From: Bacteroidetes bacterium GWF2_35_48
GTDB lineage: Bacteria > Bacteroidota > Bacteroidia > Bacteroidales > GWF2-35-48
DNA: 64,000 nt
Assembly (NCBI GenBank): GCA_001769125.1
Contig: MEOG01000126.1
Location: forward strand, 27,744 to 91,743
Direction of reading: 5' to 3'
The notes under the pieces are model-generated. The model saw only the letters and a program-made list of their open reading frames with translations. It was not told where the DNA came from and ran no database searches. Within the stretch, counting starts at the first letter, position 1. Each line of letters starts with the position of its first letter. Both the position numbers and the translations under genes were made by a program. Of this stretch, positions 27,452-36,378 are shown piece by piece.

Positions 27452-28939
27452 ATGATATTATTAAAAAAAACAATATTTTTTTTCTTATATTTTTGTTTTG
27501 TTTTTTCGTATGGAAAAGCACAGGAAATTACACAAAAATTAACATTTGAAGAAGTCCTGCAACTCGCCAGAGAGCAATCACCGGAGGCATTGCTTGCAAA
27601 GCATCGTTTCAGGGCCAGCTACTGGCAATTTCGAACCTACAAGGCAAATTACCTTCCATCTCTAACTCTTAGCTCAACTTTGCCGAATTTGAATCGTTCG
27701 TTTTCCAAAATAACAATGCCCGATGGCAGCGATGCTTTTGTGGATAGGAAGCTAATGAATTCTTCGCTTGATCTTTCTCTTACACAAAATGTTTCTTTTA
27801 CAGGTGGAAGTTTTTTTATAAAATCAGGTTTGCAACGAATAGATTTATTAAATGACAGCATTCAAACATCATTTCTTTCATCGCCTGTAAGCATAGGGTA
27901 TTCGCAACCACTTATTACGTTTAACAGTTTTAAATGGGAAAAGAAAATAGAACCTTTGCGTTATGAAGAAGCAAAGAAAAAATATATTGCTTCTATGGAA
28001 GATGTTTCGTTGCGTGCTGTGAATTTATTTTTTGATCTTGCTTTAGCGCAAATGAATCTGCAGGTAGCAACAGTGAATTATTCAAATAACGACACATTAC
28101 ATAAAATCTCCAAAGGTCGCTATGAGCTTGGAAAAATTGCAGAAAACGATTTGCTGCAAATGGAATACAGCCTGCTTAGCTCTGATGCAGAATTAAACCA
28201 ATCGAAGCTCGATCTCGAAGTAAAAAAATTCAAACTTCGTTCTTTTCTTGGATTTAATGAAAAGATGAATTTTATTCTTGACATTCCATCTCAAATTCCC
28301 GCATTACAGGTGGAAGTAGCAAAAGCCATTGAGGAAGCGAATAAAAACAATCCGGAAATTATGCAATATGATCTTCAATTGATAGAATCAGCAAGAGATG
28401 TTGCTAAAGCAAAAGCAGAAAGTCGTTTTAACGCAAATTTGTATGCCAGTTTTGGCTTATCTCAAAGTGCAGATAATTTTGAAGGTGTGTATAAAAGTCC
28501 GAAAACACAGGAACAAATTTTGGTGGGCATACAAATTCCACTTATTGACTGGGGCTTATCAAAAGGAAAATACAAAATGGCGCAATCAACACAAGAAGTT
28601 ACAAAGGTTACTATTAATCAGGCTAAGATTGATTTTGAACAGGATCTATATCTGAAAGTAATGCAGTTTAATATGCAGAATAAACAAGTTGCTATTGCTT
28701 TGAAAGCTGATACAATTTCACAGTTAAGGTACGATGTTGCAAAGCAAAGATATTACATTGGAAAGATTGATGTTACAGCCCTGAATATTGCTTTAACGGA
28801 TAAAGATATTGCAAAACGCAGCTATATTTCTTCGCTTAGAAATTATTGGAATTATTACTTCAATATTCGCCGCATCACACTTTTTGATTTTGAGAAAAAA
28901 TCCACTTTGTCTGCCGAATTTGATAAACTTGTTGAGTGA
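27452..28939 (+). CDS. TolC family outer membrane efflux protein
   Basis: TolC-like coiled-coil pattern (LTFEEVLQLAREQSPEALLAKH...), signal peptide. Confidence 0.85.
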   Translation: MILLKKTIFFFLYFCFVFSYGKAQEITQKLTFEEVLQLAREQSPEALLAKHRFRASYWQFRTYKANYLPSLTLSSTLPNLNRSFSKITMPDGSDAFVDRKLMNSSLDLSLTQNVSFTGGSFFIKSGLQRIDLLNDSIQTSFLSSPVSIGYSQPLITFNSFKWEKKIEPLRYEEAKKKYIASMEDVSLRAVNLFFDLALAQMNLQVATVNYSNNDTLHKISKGRYELGKIAENDLLQMEYSLLSSDAELNQSKLDLEVKKFKLRSFLGFNEKMNFILDIPSQIPALQVEVAKAIEEANKNNPEIMQYDLQLIESARDVAKAKAESRFNANLYASFGLSQSADNFEGVYKSPKTQEQILVGIQIPLIDWGLSKGKYKMAQSTQEVTKVTINQAKIDFEQDLYLKVMQFNMQNKQVAIALKADTISQLRYDVAKQRYYIGKIDVTALNIALTDKDIAKRSYISSLRNYWNYYFNIRRITLFDFEKKSTLSAEFDKLVE

Positions 28940-28966
28940 AAAATTGATGTTCATCAAATAATTGCT

Positions 28967-29034
28967 GGTGTCTGAGCAAACAATTATTTGGTGTCTGAGC
29001 AAACAATTATTTGGTGTCTGAGCGGAGTCGAAGA
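28967..29034. repeat. short tandem array, 23-bp unit ggtgtctgagcaaacaattattt x2 plus partial, ending in GAGCGGAGTCGAAG
   Basis: Read directly: units 28967-28989, 28990-29012, partial from 29013. Confidence 0.85.
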
Positions 29035-29043
29035 CCCAAATAA

Positions 29044-29340
29044 TTACCCCTTAATAACAGCTAATGATTGCAATTCTATAAGAATCTCGACAAGGTCGGA
29101 TTGATTTTTCATAACAACATAAATCTCTTTATAAGCACCGGATGCTTCTTCAAGGTCGCACTGGTTGCGGATTGCGTGAATGATTCCCTGCTCGTCTAAT
29201 TTCTTTTTTTCTTCTTCAAAATTGAGTTTGCGTATCGCTTCATTTCTTCCCATTTTTCTGCCAGTGCCATGTGAGCAACTCATAAAGCTGTCTTTATTTC
29301 CTTTAATGGGGATTTTTTCAGAATTTATTATTGTTTTCAT
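29044..29340 (-). pseudogene. RtcB (RNA 3'-phosphate splicing ligase) C-terminal remnant
   Basis: 98 aa: DSFMSCSHGTGRKMGRNEAIRKL...EEASGAYKEIYVVMKNQSDLVEILIELQSLAVIKG matches only the RtcB C-terminus. Confidence 0.75.
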
Positions 29341-29395
29341 TTTGATTTATTGGATATATACCGAAATGTAGATACGTCGTTTTTTTGTCATGTTG

Positions 29396-29508
29396 ATACG
29401 TTGCATGCAACGTATTTACTTGACGAAAATAATGTTGGTATTAGGCATGTATATATGTTGCACCTGTGCTGAGTCTGTCGAAGCATGCAACGTATGTACT
29501 TGACGAAA
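29396..29508. repeat. two 26-bp direct repeats GCATGCAACGTATKTACTTGACGAAA; the first is part of palindrome ATACGTTGCATGCAACGTAT
   Basis: 29403-29428 and 29483-29508, one mismatch; palindrome 29396-29415. Confidence 0.85.
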
Positions 29509-29516
29509 TATTTCTG

Positions 29517-31583
29517 TTACATTTTTCTATTTTTTTTTGCCTCTGATTCAATATGTTTTAGTGTATTATAAACATTCTTATCGTTAGGTTTATAGTATAT
29601 AATTCTGTTTAATACTTTTATTGCATTGTCATAATCTTTATTCTGATAATATAATTGGACTAGAGTGGACAAGGCTGTTATATTATCAGGTCTTATTTGC
29701 AATGATTTTTGTAAATAGCTTAAGGCTTCATTTGTTTTATGTTTTCTTGTCAATATTAAACCTATTTGTGCAAGCATATCGAAATCTTCTGGATATTTTT
29801 TTAATGCTTTTTGGTAGTAATAATAGGCAGAATCAATATTCCCAGACCTATGGTATAAATAGCCTAAGTTTTTATAAGATGACTCTGTAGTGGAACTATT
29901 TTGTTTTAGTTTGTTATAATAGATTAATGCGGAGTCAATTTTATTTTCTTTTTGAGCTTTATAACCAAGATATTCATATTTATTTTCTCTTTTAATAACA
30001 GCACATATAGGGAAACCTTCTACTTCGATCGTATGAATTGTCCCTTTTGGTGGCCAAAGTTTATTTTGTAATAAATAGGCATCAATTTGAGTATTAATAA
30101 TAATTCCATAATCCCAGTTTTTTTCCCAAATATTACGGTAGGAACTATATAAAATATTAGTTTGAGATGTATGTTTTCTAAAGCAATACTGTGTAATATC
30201 TAATCGATTTGTTACAATATTTATTTTCTCTTCTGTTTTTTTTTGGTTAGCGTTTAAATATTTAATCAACCATTCAGATGCTTCTTCTGTACTATTGTAA
30301 AAATAATCCAATTCATAGAAGCCATACGCCTTTTTTAATCCTCCAAACAATTCATTATAATAAATATATTCATAAGGATGTGATGAAGCAATGTGTTTTA
30401 AAGGAAAAACTAAAAGAAGTCCTATACTTGTTATATATATAATTCTGAAAATTTTATTTTTGAAATAAGAAATAACCATTTCTAAGCCAATTGCAGATGA
30501 AATAATAATAAATGGGTAAATAAATAATATATGACGCCAACTTGAATAAACATTGGATTTTTTTAGAATTATGTAAACTACAGGAAAGATAAATGAAAAC
30601 AGAATAAAAAAAGCAATAAAAAACAATTCTTTTTTTCGTATAATTCCAAAATATGTATATAAAGCAAAACCCAAAAAAATAATTATAGGTGTAGTAATTA
30701 AGATACTTTTTATTAAAAAATAACCGGGTAAGTATGCAGATAAAATATTTTGACCCTCAAAAAGTTGATAAATTCCAGTTGGAACATGACCCATAAAATC
30801 TATGGATGAAATGAGTCCATCCATTCCGTTTTCAATTGCATAAGGCCATATCAGGATTGAAATAAAAACTCCTATAATTGAAATTAAAAGAAGCTTTAGG
30901 AATATTATAACAATTATTTTTAATTTGATAAGTTTTGTTTTCCTATAAATAAATATATACACAGCAGTAAATAGAAACATAAGAGGAATGTTAATCATTC
31001 CGCCAACGCGATTGCTTATTGAAAAAAATAATCCTATAGATAACATAATAAACCGAAAGCGGCTTATATGTGGTAATTCACCAAGCATTCTATAGCAATG
31101 ATACAAAAAGAAAATATAGCTAAATGCAAAAGGTATATCCGTTAGATTATTATAACAATGACCGAGGAAATGGGGAGAAATAAATAATAAAATCATTGCA
31201 AAGATGCCCGCTTGCCAATTTCTGAGGCGTACTGTAAATATTCCTGTAATTAGTATTATTAACCAACCAATAATTACACTCAAAATATGTCTGAATTCAA
31301 AAATATTTTCAATGTTAAATATTTGTATTAGTAAATAAGATAAGTTTTCAAATGATTGACCATAAAAATGCAAATACCCTTTTGAATTAAGTGCCGATTT
31401 ATCCTCACCTGATGAGAAATAGTATTTATAAACATTTTCAGCTTGTCCATAATGTAATTGTTCATCCGCTGATATTCCTGCATTCGTTGCTAATATAATA
31501 CAGAAAAATAATAATATAGTGGCAATTAATATAAAAATATTTCTGCCACTAACGAATTTACAATCCAGAAAAATATTTTTCAT
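29517..31583 (-). CDS. multi-TM glycosyltransferase-like protein with C-terminal TPR repeats
   Basis: N-terminal TM segments; C-terminal TPRs (NIDSAYYYYQKALKKYPEDFDML). Confidence 0.7.
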   Translation of the reverse strand: MKNIFLDCKFVSGRNIFILIATILLFFCIILATNAGISADEQLHYGQAENVYKYYFSSGEDKSALNSKGYLHFYGQSFENLSYLLIQIFNIENIFEFRHILSVIIGWLIILITGIFTVRLRNWQAGIFAMILLFISPHFLGHCYNNLTDIPFAFSYIFFLYHCYRMLGELPHISRFRFIMLSIGLFFSISNRVGGMINIPLMFLFTAVYIFIYRKTKLIKLKIIVIIFLKLLLISIIGVFISILIWPYAIENGMDGLISSIDFMGHVPTGIYQLFEGQNILSAYLPGYFLIKSILITTPIIIFLGFALYTYFGIIRKKELFFIAFFILFSFIFPVVYIILKKSNVYSSWRHILFIYPFIIISSAIGLEMVISYFKNKIFRIIYITSIGLLLVFPLKHIASSHPYEYIYYNELFGGLKKAYGFYELDYFYNSTEEASEWLIKYLNANQKKTEEKINIVTNRLDITQYCFRKHTSQTNILYSSYRNIWEKNWDYGIIINTQIDAYLLQNKLWPPKGTIHTIEVEGFPICAVIKRENKYEYLGYKAQKENKIDSALIYYNKLKQNSSTTESSYKNLGYLYHRSGNIDSAYYYYQKALKKYPEDFDMLAQIGLILTRKHKTNEALSYLQKSLQIRPDNITALSTLVQLYYQNKDYDNAIKVLNRIIYYKPNDKNVYNTLKHIESEAKKNRKM

Positions 31584-31629
31584 TCACAAACTTTATTTCT
31601 ATTTTTAACATTTTAAAATCTAAACGAAA

Positions 31630-33804
31630 ATGCGTTTTATATTTTTCATCACATTATTGTTAATTGCAATTACAGGCTCATCTCAGATTGCCCGAATTGA
31701 CAGTCTTAATAAAATTAAGGTTTTTTCAGACGATTCCACAAAGGTAAATCTTTTAAATGAATACAGTTATGCTTATTGTGTAATTTCTACAGATTCTTCG
31801 CTGAAATATGCAGAGCAGGCTATGGAGCTTGCAAAATTACTGAAATATAAAATTGGTTTTGCAAGAGCATACATTAACATCGGAAGGGTATATTATTATC
31901 AGGATAATTTTGTGAAAGCACTTGAATGGGACATTCTGGGATTGAAAGTATATGAAGAACTGAAAGATGAAAAAGGTATTGCCGATTGCCAGAGAAATAT
32001 CGGAAATGTTTATTTAAACCAGAAGCAATATCCGAAGGCTTTAGAATATTACGAAAAGGGGCTTTCCATGTATGAAAAACTTCAGGATAAAAAGGGCATT
32101 GCGAATTGCCTGCGTGGGATAGCGAATACATATATGGCAGATAAAAATTATTCTTCCGCAAAGGAAAATTATTCAAAAGCCCTGCAATTATATCAGGAAA
32201 TTAATGACATGAAAAATATGAGCACCTGTTACTCCAATCTGGGTGTGATTTACATGAACACGAATGAGCCTCAGCTTGCATTGGATTATCAGATGCGCGG
32301 GCTGAAAATTAAAGAAAAAATCGGAGACAAAAAGGGGATCGCAATCATACTTTCAAGCCTTGGCGGAATGTTTGCCGATAAAAATGATGCAAAAAAAGCT
32401 TTGGAATATTTTAATCGTTCGCTTGAAGTTGCTTCTGAAATCAAATCTCTTGACCTTTTACAACGAAATTATGCTTCGCTGGCTTCTTTGTATGCGAAGC
32501 AAAAAGATTATACCAAAGCATACGAAAATCATGTATTTTACAAGGCAATGAGCGATTCGCTTTTCAATAAAGAAACTTTGAAAAACCAGACACAACTCGA
32601 AATGAAATTTGAGTTTGAAAAAGAAAAACAAAAAGCGGAGCTGGAGCAACAGAAAATAGATGCGCTGAAAGCAGAAGAATTATTCAGGTTTAAGCTTATC
32701 GGAATAGCGGCTGGTGTAGGATTTTTGCTTATGATTTTTCTTTTTGTGATGATATACAAAAACTACAGAAATAAAAAGAAGGCGAATGATTTGCTTACTG
32801 CTCAAAAAAAAGAGATTGAAGAGAAAAATTCAATATTGAATCAGCAAAACGAGGAGATAAAAACGCAGCGCGATGAGCTTGAAACCCAGAGTAAATTTTT
32901 AATGAAAATGGGCGATAAAGTAGCTGTGCAGCATCAGAAAATTAAGGAGCAGATGGTCATTGTGAATCATCAGAAGAAGGAAATAATGGACAGTATTCAT
33001 TATGCCCGGCGTATTCAGATGGCGATTTTACCTCCTGATGATTTTATTCAGAAATATCTGAAAAATTATTTTATTCTGTATAAACCAAAAGATATTGTCA
33101 GTGGCGACTTCTATTGGATTGAGTATATTGATTCACGAATTTTATTTGCAGCCGTAGACTGTACCGGGCATGGTGTGCCTGGTGCATTTATGAGCATTGT
33201 GGGTAATAACGGATTAGGTCGTGCTGTAAGAGAGTCGCATAAAATTCATCCTTCAGAGATTTTAGACGAGCTTGATGATTTTGTGGTGGAAACACTACGG
33301 CAAACCAATAAAACCGACATCAAGGACGGTATGGACATTGCTTTGTGCGCTTATGATTTTACAACAAAAATGTTTGAATTTTCCGGTGCGAATAATCCGA
33401 TTTATATCATCCGTCCCAAGCAAAAGGAATTTATATTACAAAATGCGCTCGTTCCACCTTCGGGAGGGAATGATGAATTCAATCTTTTTGAAATAAAAGG
33501 AGACAAACAGCCTATTGGCGCTACAGATAATCGCAGGAAATTTTTAAATTATTCCTTTCCGGTTGAAGAAGGCGACACGTATTATATTTTTTCTGATGGT
33601 TTTGCCGATCAGTTTGGAGGAGCCTCCGATAAACATCCTGACGGAAAAAAATTCAAATATTCAAAACTGAAAGAATTATTGTTGAACAACCAAAGCCTTT
33701 CCATGAGCGATCAGAAAATTCTTTTGAACAAAACCATTGAAGAATGGAGAGGGAATTTAGAGCAGGTAGATGATGTCCTGGTAATAGGAGTGAGAGTTTT
33801 CTGA
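31630..33804 (+). CDS. TPR protein with TM, coiled coil and SpoIIE/PP2C phosphatase domain
   Basis: TPRs; DSIHYARRIQMAILP; YKPKDIVSGDFYWIE; AAVDCTGHGVPGAFMS. Confidence 0.9.
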   Translation: MRFIFFITLLLIAITGSSQIARIDSLNKIKVFSDDSTKVNLLNEYSYAYCVISTDSSLKYAEQAMELAKLLKYKIGFARAYINIGRVYYYQDNFVKALEWDILGLKVYEELKDEKGIADCQRNIGNVYLNQKQYPKALEYYEKGLSMYEKLQDKKGIANCLRGIANTYMADKNYSSAKENYSKALQLYQEINDMKNMSTCYSNLGVIYMNTNEPQLALDYQMRGLKIKEKIGDKKGIAIILSSLGGMFADKNDAKKALEYFNRSLEVASEIKSLDLLQRNYASLASLYAKQKDYTKAYENHVFYKAMSDSLFNKETLKNQTQLEMKFEFEKEKQKAELEQQKIDALKAEELFRFKLIGIAAGVGFLLMIFLFVMIYKNYRNKKKANDLLTAQKKEIEEKNSILNQQNEEIKTQRDELETQSKFLMKMGDKVAVQHQKIKEQMVIVNHQKKEIMDSIHYARRIQMAILPPDDFIQKYLKNYFILYKPKDIVSGDFYWIEYIDSRILFAAVDCTGHGVPGAFMSIVGNNGLGRAVRESHKIHPSEILDELDDFVVETLRQTNKTDIKDGMDIALCAYDFTTKMFEFSGANNPIYIIRPKQKEFILQNALVPPSGGNDEFNLFEIKGDKQPIGATDNRRKFLNYSFPVEEGDTYYIFSDGFADQFGGASDKHPDGKKFKYSKLKELLLNNQSLSMSDQKILLNKTIEEWRGNLEQVDDVLVIGVRVF

Positions 33805-33822
33805 AATTTTTAATAAATATTT

Positions 33823-34335
33823 ATGAGAGCTAAAATTTTAGAATTTATTATATTTTTTTGTGTTTTATCAATTCTCGTTTTAATATTTAATTTCTGTCAA
33901 AAGAGTTCTAAAATTTGTTCACTTGGTTATACGGGAGAATCATGCCAAACTCAAGTAACTCCTTCAAAAATTAAAATTGATTATATTAAAATTGATAGTT
34001 TTCCGACATTTATAAACGGGCATACCTGGGATGTTTCAGATGGTCCCGATCTTTTTATATCAATTTATAAAGACTCCCTTTTAATATATCAATCTTTAGT
34101 TAATAATAATGCAACGAATACCAGAGATTATTATTTTTATCCAAATCCCGTAATAGAAATAAAGGATATGTCCGCCAATTATACGGTAAAGCTATTTGAT
34201 GATGATATAGATTTTGATCATGACTTAATGGGTGATCTTTCTCATAAATATTCAAGCACTGGTGGATTTCCAACATCAATAAGTTCAACGAAAAATGGAG
34301 TTAAAATAGTCATGAATTTTACTTATTCGTGGTAA
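33823..34335 (+). CDS. hypothetical secreted protein with EGF-like Cys motif
   Basis: N-terminal TM/signal; CSLGYTGESCQT. Confidence 0.5.
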   Translation: MRAKILEFIIFFCVLSILVLIFNFCQKSSKICSLGYTGESCQTQVTPSKIKIDYIKIDSFPTFINGHTWDVSDGPDLFISIYKDSLLIYQSLVNNNATNTRDYYFYPNPVIEIKDMSANYTVKLFDDDIDFDHDLMGDLSHKYSSTGGFPTSISSTKNGVKIVMNFTYSW

Positions 34336-34476
34336 AAATAAATAAGTATTTTTAAGCTTGAGTTAAATTAAAACACTAATAAAATTAGAACATAAGTTAA
34401 GCAAAATAAACGCATGGTCTAATTGCTGGTTAATCAAACTTAACCATATTTATTCACAACAATATTTTTCAATAGA

Positions 34477-35739
34477 ATGATATTTTTCAATAAAATATGT
34501 ATTTTTTTTATTTGTTTAAGTCTTAACTTTAAGATTCTGGCACAAGATTCTGCTGATACTCCAAATGATACAAATGACTTAGAGTTTTCAATATTTATAA
34601 GTGAAAATGTAAATTATAATCCAGAAGGAAAATTAAGTATTCAATTCAAAAATGGCGAGGGAATTATTTTCCTATATGGCAAACTTTGTTTGAATCATTT
34701 TTTATCTCCTTTTCGCTTAGGTTTTTTTAATATTCAGACTGCCCGGGATATTTATTTTGAATTAAATGAATATTTGAATGATGAATATCGCACGTTAGGC
34801 ACTTCTTGTTTAGATTCAGCAGAAGGGAAGCTATTTATACGTAAATTGAATACTGATAAAACTCCATATAAAAATGAAATAGTATATTTTGCAAATTATG
34901 AAAACGAGAGATTTGAAAATTTTTATAATAATATAATTTCATTAGCAATAAAATATTCCAAAATACCAAATATTAAAGAATTTTATGATGAAAACGGTCT
35001 TAAGCAATATCTGGAAAATTTAGCTTTAAATAATAAAAATTTTGAACATTTAGAATTAATAAGCAATTATATAAAGAATTATGATTATATAAATATCAAA
35101 TCACTAGATAAGGAGAGCGTTGTTAAAATTTTTGTTAATCCCGGGATTCCTTTTGATATTAAAGAAAACGTGTATAATATTTGGTCTTTTCAATTTAATA
35201 AAGATACTGCATTATATGAGCTTTTAAATTATTTTTTTGCTAAAACAAAAAGCTATTCTACACTGGCAAAACAAGAATTTCTTATTTTTATAGAAAAACA
35301 TGAAACAAAAAATAGTTTAAAGAAACTATGTGGTTTAATAATCGAATCAAAAGAGATTGAAATGGCCGGATCTGCATTAGCATTCAAAAAATATCAAAAA
35401 CACCTTCTAAAACCATTTAAAGATATTTTTTTGAACAGCATAAACTCATCAAATATTAATATTGCAAGAGCATGCGTTCAAAGTCTCGATAATTTCTATT
35501 ACAATGAATCCTATGTTCCGGTTTTCTATAATTTACTAAAAGATAATATCAATAAAAATGTTGAAAGTAATAATCAAAAAAAACTAATTTGTTCATTATT
35601 TAAAGCAATTGATAAATATTTCAATGTAGATTCTAATTATTTATGTTGTTTTAATTCTGTTCAATGTTCACAAGAAGAGATTAATAAAATATTTATTGCT
35701 ATAGAAAGCAGAGTAATGAGCAGAAAAAATGGAGAGTAA
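34477..35739 (+). CDS. hypothetical secreted helical (HEAT-like) protein
   Basis: Signal peptide; ORF only, no confident family. Confidence 0.5.
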   Translation: MIFFNKICIFFICLSLNFKILAQDSADTPNDTNDLEFSIFISENVNYNPEGKLSIQFKNGEGIIFLYGKLCLNHFLSPFRLGFFNIQTARDIYFELNEYLNDEYRTLGTSCLDSAEGKLFIRKLNTDKTPYKNEIVYFANYENERFENFYNNIISLAIKYSKIPNIKEFYDENGLKQYLENLALNNKNFEHLELISNYIKNYDYINIKSLDKESVVKIFVNPGIPFDIKENVYNIWSFQFNKDTALYELLNYFFAKTKSYSTLAKQEFLIFIEKHETKNSLKKLCGLIIESKEIEMAGSALAFKKYQKHLLKPFKDIFLNSINSSNINIARACVQSLDNFYYNESYVPVFYNLLKDNINKNVESNNQKKLICSLFKAIDKYFNVDSNYLCCFNSVQCSQEEINKIFIAIESRVMSRKNGE

Positions 35740-35753
35740 CCTATATAAAGGTA

Positions 35754-35897
35754 ATTCGACAAAAATAGTGAGATTTGTTAAATGGGTAGATTAAAAATAG
35801 TTTCATGTTTCATGTTTCATGTTTAATTTTTAATGTTTCAGATTGAATCGAACCTTAAACTTGCAACAAAATATAGCATCCACTAAAAATGTCGAAT
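35754..35897. repeat. Element F copy 1: inverted ends ATTCGAC...GTCGAAT
   Basis: Left attcgacaaaaatagtg, right ccactaaaaatgtcgaat; flanks aacctatataaag / aacctataaaaag. Confidence 0.55.
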
Positions 35898-35959
35898 AAC
35901 CTATAAAAAGCTGTTTTGAAATTATAATTTTGTTTTTATGAATCCATTTGGGTCTTTTT

Positions 35960-36038
35960 TTTGAACAAAACTATTGAAGAATGGAGAGGGAATTTAGAGC
36001 AGGTAGATGATGTGCTGGTAATAGGAATAAGGGTATAA
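35960..36038 (+). pseudogene. duplicated 3' tail of the SpoIIE phosphatase gene
   Basis: ttgaacaaaactattgaagaatggagagggaatttagagcaggtagatgatgtgctggtaatagga vs 33724 onward, nearly identical; encodes LNKTIEEWRGNLEQVDDVLVIGIRV*. Confidence 0.9.
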
Positions 36039-36122
36039 AAAAAAATCTTAAAAAATATTTGATTATTTAAAAATAATATTTAATTTTGCAGTCCATTTTT
36101 ATAAACAGAAAAATATTCGGTT

Positions 36123-36278
36123 ATGAAACGTACATATCAGCCATCAACCAGAAAAAGAAAAAACAAACATGGTTTCAGAGAAAGAATGTCAACGCCTAAT
36201 GGTCGCAGAATAATAGCTGCAAGAAGAGCAAAAGGTAGAAAAAAATTGACTGTTTCTGACGAAAAAACACACAAATAA
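36123..36278 (+). CDS. rpmH: 50S ribosomal protein L34 (51 aa, absent from supplied ORF track)
   Basis: [51 protein letters not shown]. Confidence 0.97.
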   Translation: MKRTYQPSTRKRKNKHGFRERMSTPNGRRIIAARRAKGRKKLTVSDEKTHK

Positions 36279-36308
36279 ATCTTAATAGTTTTATTTTATA
36301 CATGTAAA

Positions 36309-36340
36309 AAAGTAAAGAACAATGTTCTTTACTTTTTTTT
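36309..36340 (+). terminator. Rho-independent terminator after rpmH
   Basis: gtaaagaac-aat-gttctttac followed by T run. Confidence 0.85.
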
Positions 36341-36378
36341 TATATTTTTACTTCATCAATTTTTTGAAATAAAATTCA

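Noticed and set aside
28967-29034. CRISPR array
   Set aside because: Only two and a half 23-bp contiguous tandem units with no unique spacers and no cas genes.
29403-29508. CRISPR-like direct repeat pair
   Set aside because: Two copies only, palindromic core, spacer not repeated; better explained as an interspersed repeat.
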